Shown here: positions 24,342 through 32,250 of the stretch, one piece after another
Layout of the letters: every line of letters begins with the position of its first letter
How positions within the stretch are numbered: position 1 is the stretch's first letter
Source: an uncultured Flavobacteriales bacterium
GTDB taxonomy: Bacteria > Bacteroidota > Bacteroidia > Flavobacteriales_D > Sanyastnellaceae
DNA length: 33,583 nucleotides
Assembly (NCBI GenBank): GCA_905479395.1
Contig: CAJQMI010000040.1
Span: 1 to 33,583, forward strand
Direction: 5' to 3'
Notes under the pieces: model-generated
The model's input: the letters and a program-made list of their open reading frames with translations, nothing else
The model's database searches: none
Told to the model about the DNA's origin: nothing
Translations under genes and position numbers: made by a program

Positions 24342-25628
24342 ATGACATTTTCTGAGCTCAAGCTTACCCGACAATTCCTAAATGCGATTAAAGACGCCGG
24401 CTACACTGAGCCATCTCCAATTCAGATCAAGGCGATCCCGCCCCTCCGTTCCGGGCAAGATGTCATTGGGATTGCACAAACCGGGACCGGAAAAACAGCT
24501 GCTTTTCTTTTGCCGCTGCTCCAAAACCTCAAATATGCCCAACACAATGACCCTCGTGCGCTGATTTTGGCACCAACGAAAGAACTGGCACTTCAAATTC
24601 ATCAAGAGGCTCTTAAATTTGCGGCATACACGGATCTTCGAATTTTGGCGCTTTACGGTGGCATTGGTCCAAAAACACAAATTGAGAAGCTGAAAACGGG
24701 ATGCGACTTGGTCATCTGCACTCCTGGTCGCTTCATTGAACTTTACAGCCACGGACACATTCAGACCAAACACATCAAGCAATTGGTTCTGGATGAAGCA
24801 GATCGAATGATGGACATGGGATTCATGCCTCAACTTCGACAAATCCAAGAAATCATCCCAAACAAGCGGCAGAACATGCTCTTCTCGGCGACATTTCCCG
24901 CTCGTGTTGAAAGGCTTGCTGATGAATTTCTCCTCTGGCCTACGCGCATAGAAGTAACGCCTCAATCCACTCCTGTTGAGACGGTTCGGCAGATGAAGCT
25001 GGAACTTCCAAACCTGCGAACGAAGATTGCTTTCATCGAATGGTGGATAACACACCACCTCAACGACAAGCGATTGTTGATTTTTACACGCAAAAAAGAA
25101 GAAGCTGAAAATCTTGCTCGCTACCTGCAGCGATCATTTGATTTTGAAATTCGTACAATTCATAGCAACAAAGGGCAGAATTCTAGAATCAATGCGATGG
25201 ATGACTTTCGCTCTGGATTGGTCAAAGTGTTGGTGTCGACGGATGTTGCAAGTCGAGGAATTGATGTGCCCGAAACAGAAATGGTGATCAACGCTTCCGT
25301 ACCACGTGATCCTCATGAGTACGTTCACCGCATTGGACGAACTGGTCGAGCTTTTCGCGATGGCACTGCACTTACGCTGAACGACCCCGCTGAGCGCTAT
25401 GCCCTGGAACGAATTGAAACGCTCGTTGGTGGGCCACTCGAAGAAATCACAGCACCTGAGTCACTCGAAGAGTTTGAGACCCCGAAATACGAGCGCCAAA
25501 TTCAAGCGCGTGAAATTGATGGTGAACTGCGAAAACGAGACCCCAATTACAAGGGCGCATTTCACGAGAAAAAAAAGAAGGGCAGCAAAGGCAAGTCGAG
25601 TCGGTCAAAGCGGAAGCCGCGAAAGTAA
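24342..25628 (+). CDS. DEAD-box ATP-dependent RNA helicase (RhlE-like)
   Basis: A 428-residue superfamily 2 helicase with both RecA domains complete. The Q motif is EPSPIQIKAIPPL, Walker A AQTGTGKT (45-52), Ia PTKELALQ, Ib TPGR, II DEAD (151-154), III SAT (182-184), IV LLIFTRKK, V STDVASRGIDVP and VI HRIGRTGR (329-336). The C-terminal tail of about 60 residues is very basic (KKKKGSKGKSSRSKRKPRK) and probably binds RNA non-specifically. The likely role is RNA duplex unwinding in ribosome assembly or mRNA decay, often cold-related in this family. The start is supported by the -7 box 4 bases upstream. The stop overlaps the convergent zinc-ribbon gene by 24 bases. Confidence 0.94.
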   Translation: MTFSELKLTRQFLNAIKDAGYTEPSPIQIKAIPPLRSGQDVIGIAQTGTGKTAAFLLPLLQNLKYAQHNDPRALILAPTKELALQIHQEALKFAAYTDLRILALYGGIGPKTQIEKLKTGCDLVICTPGRFIELYSHGHIQTKHIKQLVLDEADRMMDMGFMPQLRQIQEIIPNKRQNMLFSATFPARVERLADEFLLWPTRIEVTPQSTPVETVRQMKLELPNLRTKIAFIEWWITHHLNDKRLLIFTRKKEEAENLARYLQRSFDFEIRTIHSNKGQNSRINAMDDFRSGLVKVLVSTDVASRGIDVPETEMVINASVPRDPHEYVHRIGRTGRAFRDGTALTLNDPAERYALERIETLVGGPLEEITAPESLEEFETPKYERQIQAREIDGELRKRDPNYKGAFHEKKKKGSKGKSSRSKRKPRK

Positions 25629-26003
25629 TTTCTCCGGCATATCTGACCACGAGATCAAGCCTTCGCCGTGCAAAATGTATCCTTCTTCAAAGCACATAAT
25701 TGCCAATCGCCCGTCCTCTAATGGCTGAACATGCGTATGGAAGTTAAAATCAAATCCATTCCGACGCAGCCAAACAAAACGTCCTTCTTCGGTCATTTTG
25801 ATCTCAGCTCTATGCTTTAACGAGACCAGCAATGAACGATTTCGAATCAAAACCTTTTCAACGCGCTTCACCGTTTTTGCGCGATCACTTATTCTCCGAT
25901 GGTTGCGGACACGGCATACATCATTGCAGAATTTCTTATCCATCCTGCCTTTCAATGGACTGTTACAATCCAAGCAACGAGTTGTGGGAATTCTAAAGAT
26001 CAT
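25605..26003 (-). CDS. Small zinc-ribbon protein of unknown function
   Basis: A 132-residue protein. An N-terminal four-cysteine zinc finger (TRCLDCNSPLKGRMDKKFC, then NDVCRVRNHRR) matches the DUF2116-like pattern CxxC...CxxxC followed by a basic RNHRR stretch. The rest is a mixed charged helix and a strand-rich domain (FVWLRRNGFDFNFHTHVQPL, then RLAIMCFEEGYILHGEGLI). The finger suggests nucleic-acid or protein binding. It resembles small uncharacterised Bacteroidota proteins, but I do not know a function. ATG 26003 is used; an in-frame TTG at 26021 is less likely. The 3' end overlaps the helicase gene by 24 bases. It is transcribed in the same direction as purine nucleoside phosphorylase, 109 bases downstream of it. 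Confidence 0.8.
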   Translation of the reverse strand: MIFRIPTTRCLDCNSPLKGRMDKKFCNDVCRVRNHRRISDRAKTVKRVEKVLIRNRSLLVSLKHRAEIKMTEEGRFVWLRRNGFDFNFHTHVQPLEDGRLAIMCFEEGYILHGEGLISWSDMPEKLLSRLPL

Positions 26004-26004
26004 A

Positions 26005-26019
26005 GTGCAATAAATGCAC
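26005..26019 (-). promoter_or_regulatory. Small hairpin directly before the zinc-ribbon start codon
   Basis: GTGCA (26019-26015) and TGCAC (26009-26005) form a 5-bp stem with a 5-base loop. The hairpin ends one base before the ATG at 26003. It could influence initiation, or be an operator half-site pair; it could also be chance. The surrounding 26022-26112 holds no gene and no clear -7 box. Confidence 0.25.
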
Positions 26020-26112
26020 AAGCAAGACCGCCAAACCCCATTGTTTATATCTGTATATCAGCACTTTATAGCTGAAAAGAGTGGTGCCATTAATTTCAAG
26101 CACTTTTTCGCC

Positions 26113-26943
26113 CTATTTCAATTGGGGCATCTGCGCGACTAACTGAACAAAGAGTTTCGTAAGAAGAGGCTCAGCCAATTGCGCCATGGAAATGACTTCA
26201 TTCAAATCAAATGGTTCCAATGCTTCAGGATTGCACTCATCCGTCAAAACGCTCACTGCAGCGCAAGGCATTCCCATGTGCACCGCCGCAATTACCTCAG
26301 GCACGGTTGACATCCCCACAGCATCTGCTCCAATCGTTTTTAAGTAACGGTACTCCGCCTTTGTCTCCAATTGGGGACCTGCCACGCTGCAGTATACTCC
26401 TTCAGAAAGGGCAATTCCGCAGTCGGAAGCTATTGCCTTTAGAAGGTTTCTCAGAGCCAAGTCGTAAGGCTCGCTCATATCTGGAAAACGATCCCCAAGG
26501 GAAGGGAAGTTGGCTCCACGAAGCGGAGTATCAGGCAACAAGTTGATGTGATCTTCAATCAACATCAATCCGCCTTTCTTAAAAGCAGGATTCAAACTCC
26601 CTGAAGCATTGGAAATCAAAAGAGCTTTTGCGCCTAACATCCGGGAGATCCGAACAGGTTTCACCACTTGCTCCATGCTATATCCTTCGTAGAAGTGAAA
26701 CCGTCCTTGCCAAGCCAAAACCTTCTTGCCTTCAAGCAAGCCGTAGATCAGTTTGCCAAAATGCTGTTCTACCGTTGCCACAGGCAAGTGCGGAATTTGG
26801 CTGTAACTCCACGAGTGTTTTACATCGATCGATTCCACCAATCCACCCAAGCCTGTCCCAAGAACAATTGCTACGTCAACCTCCTCGATTCCTCGTTCTT
26901 TTAAATAATCAGAGGATTCCTGTAATTCTACCAATGCGTCCAT
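26113..26943 (-). CDS. Purine nucleoside phosphorylase (PNP, trimeric type)
   Basis: A 276-residue enzyme that phosphorolyses inosine and guanosine to base plus ribose-1-phosphate in purine salvage. Landmarks are AIVLGTGLGGLV (phosphate loop), GRFHFYEGYSMEQV, LLISNASGSLNPAFKKGGLM, IEDHINLLPDTPLRG and the base-binding SVAGPQLETKAEYRYLK with GADAVGMSTVPEVIAA (glutamate and methionine contacts). Length and motifs match the PunA/type I family rather than hexameric DeoD. The ATG at 26943 lies 13 bases after a perfect -7 box. The gene is divergent from 3-hydroxyacyl-CoA dehydrogenase across 71 bases. The zinc-ribbon gene lies 109 bases downstream. Confidence 0.94.
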   Translation of the reverse strand: MDALVELQESSDYLKERGIEEVDVAIVLGTGLGGLVESIDVKHSWSYSQIPHLPVATVEQHFGKLIYGLLEGKKVLAWQGRFHFYEGYSMEQVVKPVRISRMLGAKALLISNASGSLNPAFKKGGLMLIEDHINLLPDTPLRGANFPSLGDRFPDMSEPYDLALRNLLKAIASDCGIALSEGVYCSVAGPQLETKAEYRYLKTIGADAVGMSTVPEVIAAVHMGMPCAAVSVLTDECNPEALEPFDLNEVISMAQLAEPLLTKLFVQLVAQMPQLK

Positions 26944-26956
26944 ATCTACTTTTTCA

Positions 26957-26964
26957 CAAATCTA
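26957..26964 (-). promoter_or_regulatory. -7 box (TAGATTTG) of the purine nucleoside phosphorylase gene
   Basis: On the minus strand TAGATTTG matches TAnnTTTG perfectly and ends 13 bases before the ATG at 26943, implying a short leader of about 8-9 bases rather than none. No TTG at -33 was seen. The opposite strand of the same gap carries GACCTTTG (26981-26988), one mismatch, facing 3-hydroxyacyl-CoA dehydrogenase. Confidence 0.5.
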
Positions 26965-27014
26965 TAAAAACAAGATTGCCGACCTTTGGCACATTCGATA
27001 GAACACCAAAACGC

Positions 27015-28199
27015 ATGACCAAGACAGACAATCTTCATTCAATTGCCATCATCGGTGCAGGTTCCATGGGCTCTGGGATTGCTCAAGTTGCTGCTCAAGC
27101 TGGACACTCCGTCATTCTGTTCGACACAAATAAAGGTGCGCTTGAACGAAGTCAGAAAGATTTAGCCAAAGTTGCAGAGCGCCAGGTGATCAAAGGTCGC
27201 TGGACGCAAGAAAGCTCTGATGCACTGCAGGAACGAATCAAGCGGACAGATAATTTGAAGAAGGTTACTGGATGCGCCTTGATCATCGAAGCCATCGTAG
27301 AAAATTTTGAAGCGAAGTCGTCCTTGTTTCAAAAGCTCGAAGAAATAGTCGATTCAATGACGATTCTCGCTACGAATACATCTTCTCTTTCGGTCACCGA
27401 GTTGGCCGGCAAATTAAATCATCCAGAACGTTTCATTGGCCTTCACTTTTTCAATCCAGCTCCCTTGATGGCACTGGTAGAAATTGTCCCTGCCCTCCAG
27501 ACGGATTCATCTGTTGTTGATCAATGTCAAATTTTGATGGCCCAATGGAAGAAATCTGCTGTGATTGCAAAAGACACGCCCGGATTCATCGTCAATCGGC
27601 TCGCAAGGCCTTTTTATGGTGAAGCACTTCGCATTGCAGAAGAGGGCGTGCATAGCATTGAAACCATTGATGCGGCCATGAAAGCAATTGGATTTCGAAT
27701 GGGGCCTTTTGAATTGATGGACCTTATCGGCAATGATGTGAACTATGCTGTTACTTGCACGGTGTTCGAAGCTTTCTACTTCGACCCGCGTTACCGCCCG
27801 AGCCTCATCCAAAAACAGCACGTTGGTGCCGGTTGGCTTGGTAAAAAAACAGGAAGAGGATACTACGTATACGACGGAAAGCCTGCAGAAGAAACCGCAG
27901 ACTTAGCAACTGCCGATTCAACTCAACTTATGATCATTTCAAATCGCATTCTCTCCCTTTTGATCAATGAAGCCGCTGATGCGCTGCGTTTGAACATTGC
28001 AAGCGCAACGGATTTGGAGACAGCCATGACAAAAGGTGTGAACTACCCCAAAGGATTGCTGCAGTGGGCCAATGACTGGGGCATTGAAAAAGTCCTCGGA
28101 ACACTCGAAACCATGCAGCAAGAATATGGGGAAGAACGTTACCGCCCCTCTCCTCTCCTCAAGCTGATGGACCGAAAAAACGCTAGCTTCAATCTGTAA
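27015..28199 (+). CDS. 3-hydroxyacyl-CoA (3-hydroxybutyryl-CoA) dehydrogenase
   Basis: A 394-residue NAD-dependent dehydrogenase oxidising (S)-3-hydroxyacyl-CoA in beta-oxidation or ketone-body and aromatic-acid routes. The NAD-binding P-loop is IAIIGAGSMGSGIAQVAAQ near the N-terminus; the SSLSVTELA and RFIGLHFFNPAPLMALVEIV segments follow, with the catalytic His in the latter. The C-terminal domain has DTPGFIVNRLARPFYGEAL and MGPFELMDLIGND. A second C-terminal domain copy (LLINEAADALRLNIASATDL, then AMTKGVNYPKGLLQWAND) gives the long PaaH-like form. The reading frame extends upstream without a stop but antisense to the divergent gene; the ATG at 27015 starts exactly where family similarity begins. 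It ends 4 bases before the convergent mutase gene. Confidence 0.94.
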   Translation: MTKTDNLHSIAIIGAGSMGSGIAQVAAQAGHSVILFDTNKGALERSQKDLAKVAERQVIKGRWTQESSDALQERIKRTDNLKKVTGCALIIEAIVENFEAKSSLFQKLEEIVDSMTILATNTSSLSVTELAGKLNHPERFIGLHFFNPAPLMALVEIVPALQTDSSVVDQCQILMAQWKKSAVIAKDTPGFIVNRLARPFYGEALRIAEEGVHSIETIDAAMKAIGFRMGPFELMDLIGNDVNYAVTCTVFEAFYFDPRYRPSLIQKQHVGAGWLGKKTGRGYYVYDGKPAEETADLATADSTQLMIISNRILSLLINEAADALRLNIASATDLETAMTKGVNYPKGLLQWANDWGIEKVLGTLETMQQEYGEERYRPSPLLKLMDRKNASFNL

Positions 28200-28203
28200 T
28201 GGA

Positions 28204-30237
28204 TTAAGCGTATGCGTCCAACAAAACCTCTAAAATCTCTGAGGCTGACTTGGTGATCGGAGTTCCCGGTCCGAATACACCGACGGCTCCCGTGGCAAAC
28301 AAAGCGTCGTAATCTTTTGCGGGAATGACGCCTCCGACGACTACCAATATGTCCTCGCGGCCCAATGATCTCAAAGCGCCAACCAAAGCAGGCACAAGCG
28401 TCTTATGTCCCGCCGCAAGGGTACTTATGCCAACCACATGGACGTCATTGTCGACAGCTTGTTGAGCGACTTCCTCAGGCGTTTGAAACAAGGCGCCCAA
28501 ATCAACATCAAAGCCCAAGTCAGCAAAAGAAGAAGCCACCACCTTGGCTCCTCTATCGTGGCCATCTTGTCCCATTTTGGCAACCAATATTCTCGGTTGA
28601 CGACCCACCTGTGAAGCAAACTGCTCTGCCCTCTTTACGACTGCTTGATATGCTTCTTGGCCTTCCATTGCTCGGGAAAAGATACCACTCACCTTTTGAG
28701 TTTTCGGCTTGAAACGGCCATAAACCATTTCCAACGCCAAACTAATTTCTCCCAATGTGGCACGAGAACGAGCTGCGGTTACCGCCAATTCAAGTAGGTT
28801 AGCGTCCGTCGCCGTTCCATCCGTGAGGGCCTTCAGTGACTCCGACACCCTAGACGCATCGCGCTTCTCCTTTACTTGATTGATTCTATTGATCTGATCA
28901 GCCCTTACCACCGTCTGATCAATCTCAAGTGTATCAAGGTCTTCTTCCTCCTCAAGCGCAAATAAATTCACACCGATCAATCGATCTTGGCTTCGGTCTA
29001 TTCGCGCCTGCTTCTCAGCCGCTGCCGCCTCAATTCGCAATTTCGGGATGCCTTGCTCAATTGCAGATGACATTCCACCTGCATCTTCAATTTCTTGGAT
29101 CAGCGCATCAGCCCTTTCAACCATTTGATGCGTGAGATCTTCCATCATTCGAGAACCGTGCCACGGGTCAACTGATTTGCACAATCCTGCTTCATTCTGC
29201 AAGAAAATCTGGGTGTTCCGGGCAACTCGAGCAGAGGCTTTGGTCGGCAGCGCAATGGCCTCATCCATGGAGTTTGTGTGCAGAGATTGAGTTCCACCAA
29301 AAACTGCAGCCATTGCCTCCAAGGTCGTCCGTGCAACATTGTTCCATGGATCTTGAGCTGTCAGCGACCAACCGCTGGTCTGTGTATGGGTCCGAAGCAT
29401 CAGTGACTTTGGATTCTCAGCTCCCAACTTGAGCATACAATCTGCCCACATGAGCCGTGCAGCTCGCATTTTGGCAATTTCCTCAAAATGATTCATTCCA
29501 CTCGCCCAGAAAAAACTCAACCTCGGTGCAAAAGCATCGATATCAAGGCCAGAACGAAGGCCAGTCTTGACATACTCCAATCCATCTGCAATGGTATACG
29601 CTAGCTCGAGTTCTGGGGTAGCACCTGCCTCCTGCATGTGGTATCCAGAAATGGAAATAGAATTGAATTTAGGCATGCGTTTCGCAGTATACCGGAAGAT
29701 GTCCGCTATGATCCGCATCGAAGGCTTGGGTGGATAGATGTAGGTGTTTCGCACCATAAACTCCTTCAGGATATCATTCTGAATCGTTCCTTTGAGAGCT
29801 TTCAAATCGACACCTTGTTCTTCTGCCGCTACGATGTAAAAGGCGAGGATTGGAAGCACGGCGCCGTTCATGGTCATGCTCACAGACATTTCTCCAAGAG
29901 GAATGCCCTCGAACAAACGCTTCATATCATCAACCGTATCAATCGCCACACCTGCCATCCCAACATCACCCGAGACCCTCGGATGATCACTGTCGTATCC
30001 TCGATGCGTTGCCAAATCAAATGCAACACTCAGTCCTTTCTGACCTGCCGCCAAATTAGCGCGATAAAAAGCATTGGACGCTTCAGCCGTTGAAAACCCC
30101 GCATACTGACGGATCGTCCAAGGACGAGAGGTGTACATACTTGCATAAGGACCTCCCAAAAAAGGAGCTTGACCTGGACCGAATTGCTCGTGCTCTTGAT
30201 GATTGCTTGCAACGGAGTAATGTGCCTTCAATTTCAT
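28204..30237 (-). CDS. Methylmalonyl-CoA mutase large (catalytic) subunit
   Basis: A 677-residue adenosylcobalamin enzyme that interconverts (R)-methylmalonyl-CoA and succinyl-CoA. The N-terminal barrel has [20 protein letters not shown] and [55 protein letters not shown] and [20 protein letters not shown]. The C-terminal B12-binding domain shows the DxHxxG motif in [18 protein letters not shown], plus [18 protein letters not shown] and [12 protein letters not shown]. The start at 30237 overlaps the small-subunit stop by four bases (ATGA). Family length is usually near 700-720, so this is slightly compact. A propionyl-CoA or odd-chain/branched-chain acyl-CoA route, or propionate production in reverse, is implied. 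It converges tightly with the dehydrogenase gene. Confidence 0.96.
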   Translation of the reverse strand: MKLKAHYSVASNHQEHEQFGPGQAPFLGGPYASMYTSRPWTIRQYAGFSTAEASNAFYRANLAAGQKGLSVAFDLATHRGYDSDHPRVSGDVGMAGVAIDTVDDMKRLFEGIPLGEMSVSMTMNGAVLPILAFYIVAAEEQGVDLKALKGTIQNDILKEFMVRNTYIYPPKPSMRIIADIFRYTAKRMPKFNSISISGYHMQEAGATPELELAYTIADGLEYVKTGLRSGLDIDAFAPRLSFFWASGMNHFEEIAKMRAARLMWADCMLKLGAENPKSLMLRTHTQTSGWSLTAQDPWNNVARTTLEAMAAVFGGTQSLHTNSMDEAIALPTKASARVARNTQIFLQNEAGLCKSVDPWHGSRMMEDLTHQMVERADALIQEIEDAGGMSSAIEQGIPKLRIEAAAAEKQARIDRSQDRLIGVNLFALEEEEDLDTLEIDQTVVRADQINRINQVKEKRDASRVSESLKALTDGTATDANLLELAVTAARSRATLGEISLALEMVYGRFKPKTQKVSGIFSRAMEGQEAYQAVVKRAEQFASQVGRQPRILVAKMGQDGHDRGAKVVASSFADLGFDVDLGALFQTPEEVAQQAVDNDVHVVGISTLAAGHKTLVPALVGALRSLGREDILVVVGGVIPAKDYDALFATGAVGVFGPGTPITKSASEILEVLLDAYA

Positions 30238-31292
30238 GCTTTTGTATTGAGGTAAGAAGACCAAGCCGCTTCGAGCATGTTTGATGACCACGTATCCAGC
30301 GTCCGACTCCCACCCATTGGGTCAAACGTGCGATGAAGACCTGCCTCTTCACGCATCAAGTGTTGGATGTTTCGGGCCCAACGAAGCGGTGAATCTCTGG
30401 GGGTTTCATTCCCTTCCTTTGCCAAGTGCGGCAGCGTCTCTAATCCATCGGCTCCTCCGATGACAGCTGCATATGAAGCAGCAGTTAAGTCAATCAGGTG
30501 ATCCGATTCCAACTCGTCTCGAAAGGAAGCAATTGACGTCGTTGCATCAATCCAGATTGGTCGATCCTCAAGCTTATGTTCTTTCAACCATCTCGACCAC
30601 AAGGCACGCAATGCGCGCAATGCTGCTACTTCTTCCATCACATCAACAGATGTCCACCAACGCCATACGAATCGATTAAGCTCTTGTTCTAGCGGGGCAT
30701 TTGACGCCATGCATTTTTGCAGCCATACATCCATTGACGCGCAATATTCCACCATTGCCTGCACGAGATTGAGCGCGCGGTTTCGATGGTCTTCAATTCC
30801 AAATTTCCAAATGCGCAGATCAGGAGCATCGGCAAAAAGACGTTGGTGGTCGTTCCATTCCTTGTCTGTGATTGCCTGACCAACCTCCAAGCAACATGTT
30901 CCGCACCACCCCGAATCCAGCAGAGATAGAACATCCAGAGCGCCATTTTGAAACAAGACGGGATCAATATGAAGTTCCACCATATCGAGGTGAACTCCTT
31001 CTAGCCAATTCATATCGCAACCGCTGCTTTCCAAATCAAGTCGCAAACCAGACGCACCATGCATAAGAGCCGGAATGATTTCCCGATGCGATTTTATGCT
31101 TTGCTGGAGTTGCCATGGATTTCCTTCCTCAGGAGGGGCAATTCCACGAGCAGGCAAGGCAAATGGCGCCAAATTGGCACTCCAAATCGGTTGATCCCAA
31201 GTGGCGTTTGGCACGTTCCTCGCGTCTCCAACGGCTTCGAGCCATTGCTCAGAGTCAAAAGCTTCAAAAGACTTCCATCTACTTTCTGGCAT
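30234..31292 (-). CDS. Methylmalonyl-CoA mutase small (non-catalytic) subunit
   Basis: A 352-residue protein forming the heterodimer with the catalytic subunit encoded next. Recognisable segments are [50 protein letters not shown], and the C-terminal [23 protein letters not shown] that mirrors the barrel end of the large subunit. It has no B12-binding domain and lacks the DxHxxG motif. It is shorter than many small subunits (often 450-620 residues), so it is reduced essentially to the barrel. It overlaps the large-subunit start by ATGA, which ensures equal synthesis. It starts 4 bases after a perfect -7 box. Confidence 0.92.
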   Translation of the reverse strand: MPESRWKSFEAFDSEQWLEAVGDARNVPNATWDQPIWSANLAPFALPARGIAPPEEGNPWQLQQSIKSHREIIPALMHGASGLRLDLESSGCDMNWLEGVHLDMVELHIDPVLFQNGALDVLSLLDSGWCGTCCLEVGQAITDKEWNDHQRLFADAPDLRIWKFGIEDHRNRALNLVQAMVEYCASMDVWLQKCMASNAPLEQELNRFVWRWWTSVDVMEEVAALRALRALWSRWLKEHKLEDRPIWIDATTSIASFRDELESDHLIDLTAASYAAVIGGADGLETLPHLAKEGNETPRDSPLRWARNIQHLMREEAGLHRTFDPMGGSRTLDTWSSNMLEAAWSSYLNTKA

Positions 31293-31296
31293 GGTT

Positions 31297-31304
31297 CAAA
31301 TTTA
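31297..31304 (-). promoter_or_regulatory. -7 box (TAAATTTG) of the mutase operon, leaderless spacing
   Basis: TAAATTTG on the minus strand matches TAnnTTTG perfectly and ends exactly 4 bases (AACC) before the ATG at 31292. TTC, not TTG, lies 19 bases upstream. Confidence 0.55.
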
Positions 31305-31342
31305 CAACACCTTGAACCGACTGGAATTCACGATTCATTCGC

Positions 31343-31350
31343 TAATTTTC
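31343..31350 (+). promoter_or_regulatory. Probable -7 box (TAATTTTC) of the csaA-like gene
   Basis: TAATTTTC matches TAnnTTTG in all but the last base and ends 5 bases before the ATG at 31356. The whole divergent control region between the two start codons is 63 bases, so the two promoters must be interleaved. Confidence 0.4.
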
Positions 31351-31355
31351 GAGTT

Positions 31356-31697
31356 ATGAAACCACCGATTGAATGGGATCAATTCGAATGCGTGCAAATG
31401 CAGGTTGGACGAATTGTCCAGGTCGAGCCATTTCCTGAAGCAAAGATTCCTGCATACATCATCACAGTCGATTTTGGTGAAAAGCGCGGAACCCTGAGGA
31501 CTTCTGCCCAGCTCACGGAGCGTTACAATCCCGATGACTTGATTGGAAAGCAAATTGTCGGCGTCACGAATTTCCCGAAAAAACAGATTGGTCCCATGAT
31601 GTCCGAATTTTTGATGCTAGGGGCATTGGATGCTGACAACGGAACTGCTATCATTCAGGTCCATGAAAATGTCCTCCCCGGCACTTCCATTGCATGA
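31356..31697 (+). CDS. csaA: CsaA-like tRNA-binding OB-fold protein
   Basis: A 113-residue stand-alone tRNA-binding domain of the CsaA/EMAPII type. Visible segments are DQFECVQMQVGRIVQVEPFP (the FxxVDIRVG region with MQVG), PEAKIPAYIITVDFGEKRG, LRTSAQLTERYNPDDLIGKQ and VGVTNFPKKQIGPMMSEFL, covering the whole family with normal length. CsaA was described as an export-related chaperone in Bacillus and binds tRNA-like structures; the role here is not certain. A longer frame upstream exists but is antisense to the mutase gene, and family similarity begins at residues 5-10 of the chosen start. The HAD phosphatase follows after 38 bases with its own promoter. Confidence 0.92.
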   Translation: MKPPIEWDQFECVQMQVGRIVQVEPFPEAKIPAYIITVDFGEKRGTLRTSAQLTERYNPDDLIGKQIVGVTNFPKKQIGPMMSEFLMLGALDADNGTAIIQVHENVLPGTSIA

Positions 31698-31700
31698 TGC

Positions 31701-31731
31701 TTGGGGGATTCCGTGAAGGGGCGTAGCTTCG
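31701..31731 (+). promoter_or_regulatory. Complete leaderless promoter (TTG-N20-TAGCTTCG-N4-ATG)
   Basis: TTG (31701-31703) is followed after exactly 20 bases by TAGCTTCG (31724-31731, one mismatch), which ends 4 bases before the ATG at 31736. Both Bacteroidota promoter elements are thus in register, and the start site is predicted at or next to the start codon. Confidence 0.6.
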
Positions 31732-31735
31732 CTCA

Positions 31736-32245
31736 ATGGCTTCACTGAGCAAAGCAATATTTCTAGACCGAGATGGGGTGATCAACCATGATCCTGGTGA
31801 CTACACTAAAAGCATCGAAGAATTCACTCTTTTACCTACCGCTCTGGATGCACTCAAAGAATTGCACTCCCTCGGTTACAAGTTGATTTTAATCACCAAT
31901 CAAGGAGGAATAGCCAAAGGATTGTATTCCCACGAAGATGTGAACACCATCCACGCATATTTCAGATCAAAATGTGCTGAAAAGGGAATTGAAATCACAG
32001 ATATTTTCTACAGCCCACACCATCCGGATTTCGGTGAAAGTTTGACACGTAAGCCCGGCGGTCTTATGATTGAGAAGGCCTGTGCCAAACATCGCATTGA
32101 TCCTGCTCAATCATGGATGATTGGTGACAAAGCACGCGACATCGAAGCTGGCGAGACTGCAGGTGTTTCAGGATTGCAAATACCCGTCAATGGCGATTTG
32201 ATGGATTATGTCCCTATGCTCAAACAACAACCCGTAGCCCCATAA
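31736..32245 (+). CDS. HAD-IIIA phosphatase, GmhB-like, without the zinc cysteines
   Basis: A 169-residue haloacid dehalogenase phosphatase most like D-glycero-D-manno-heptose-1,7-bisphosphate phosphatase or histidinol phosphatase. The catalytic FLDRDGVIN has nucleophile D11 and acid D13; motif II is ITNQGG (T54-N55), motif III K106 in TRKPGG, and motif IV GDKARDIEAG with D131 and D135. In GmhB the loop CPHHP...CxCRKP binds zinc. Here the equivalent positions read SPHHP (S93) and ESLTRKP (S102, T104), so all three cysteines are replaced while the histidines stay. A sugar- or other small-molecule phosphatase is likely, but the exact substrate is open. It is followed after 5 bases by the aminotransferase gene, so the two are co-transcribed. 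Confidence 0.85.
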   Translation: MASLSKAIFLDRDGVINHDPGDYTKSIEEFTLLPTALDALKELHSLGYKLILITNQGGIAKGLYSHEDVNTIHAYFRSKCAEKGIEITDIFYSPHHPDFGESLTRKPGGLMIEKACAKHRIDPAQSWMIGDKARDIEAGETAGVSGLQIPVNGDLMDYVPMLKQQPVAP

Positions 32246-32250
32246 TTGGC

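Noticed and set aside
26060-26110. GTGC/GCAC pairing downstream of the purine nucleoside phosphorylase as a terminator
   Set aside because: Four-base stem with a 12-base loop and only a weak T-tract; not convincing.
26628-27014. Reading frame extending 129 codons upstream of the 3-hydroxyacyl-CoA dehydrogenase
   Set aside because: It is antisense to the purine nucleoside phosphorylase gene, shows no family similarity, and the NAD-binding domain begins exactly after the ATG at 27015.
31059-31355. Long upstream extension of the CsaA-like frame
   Set aside because: It runs antisense through the mutase small subunit and has no OB-fold similarity; the 113-residue version matches the whole family.
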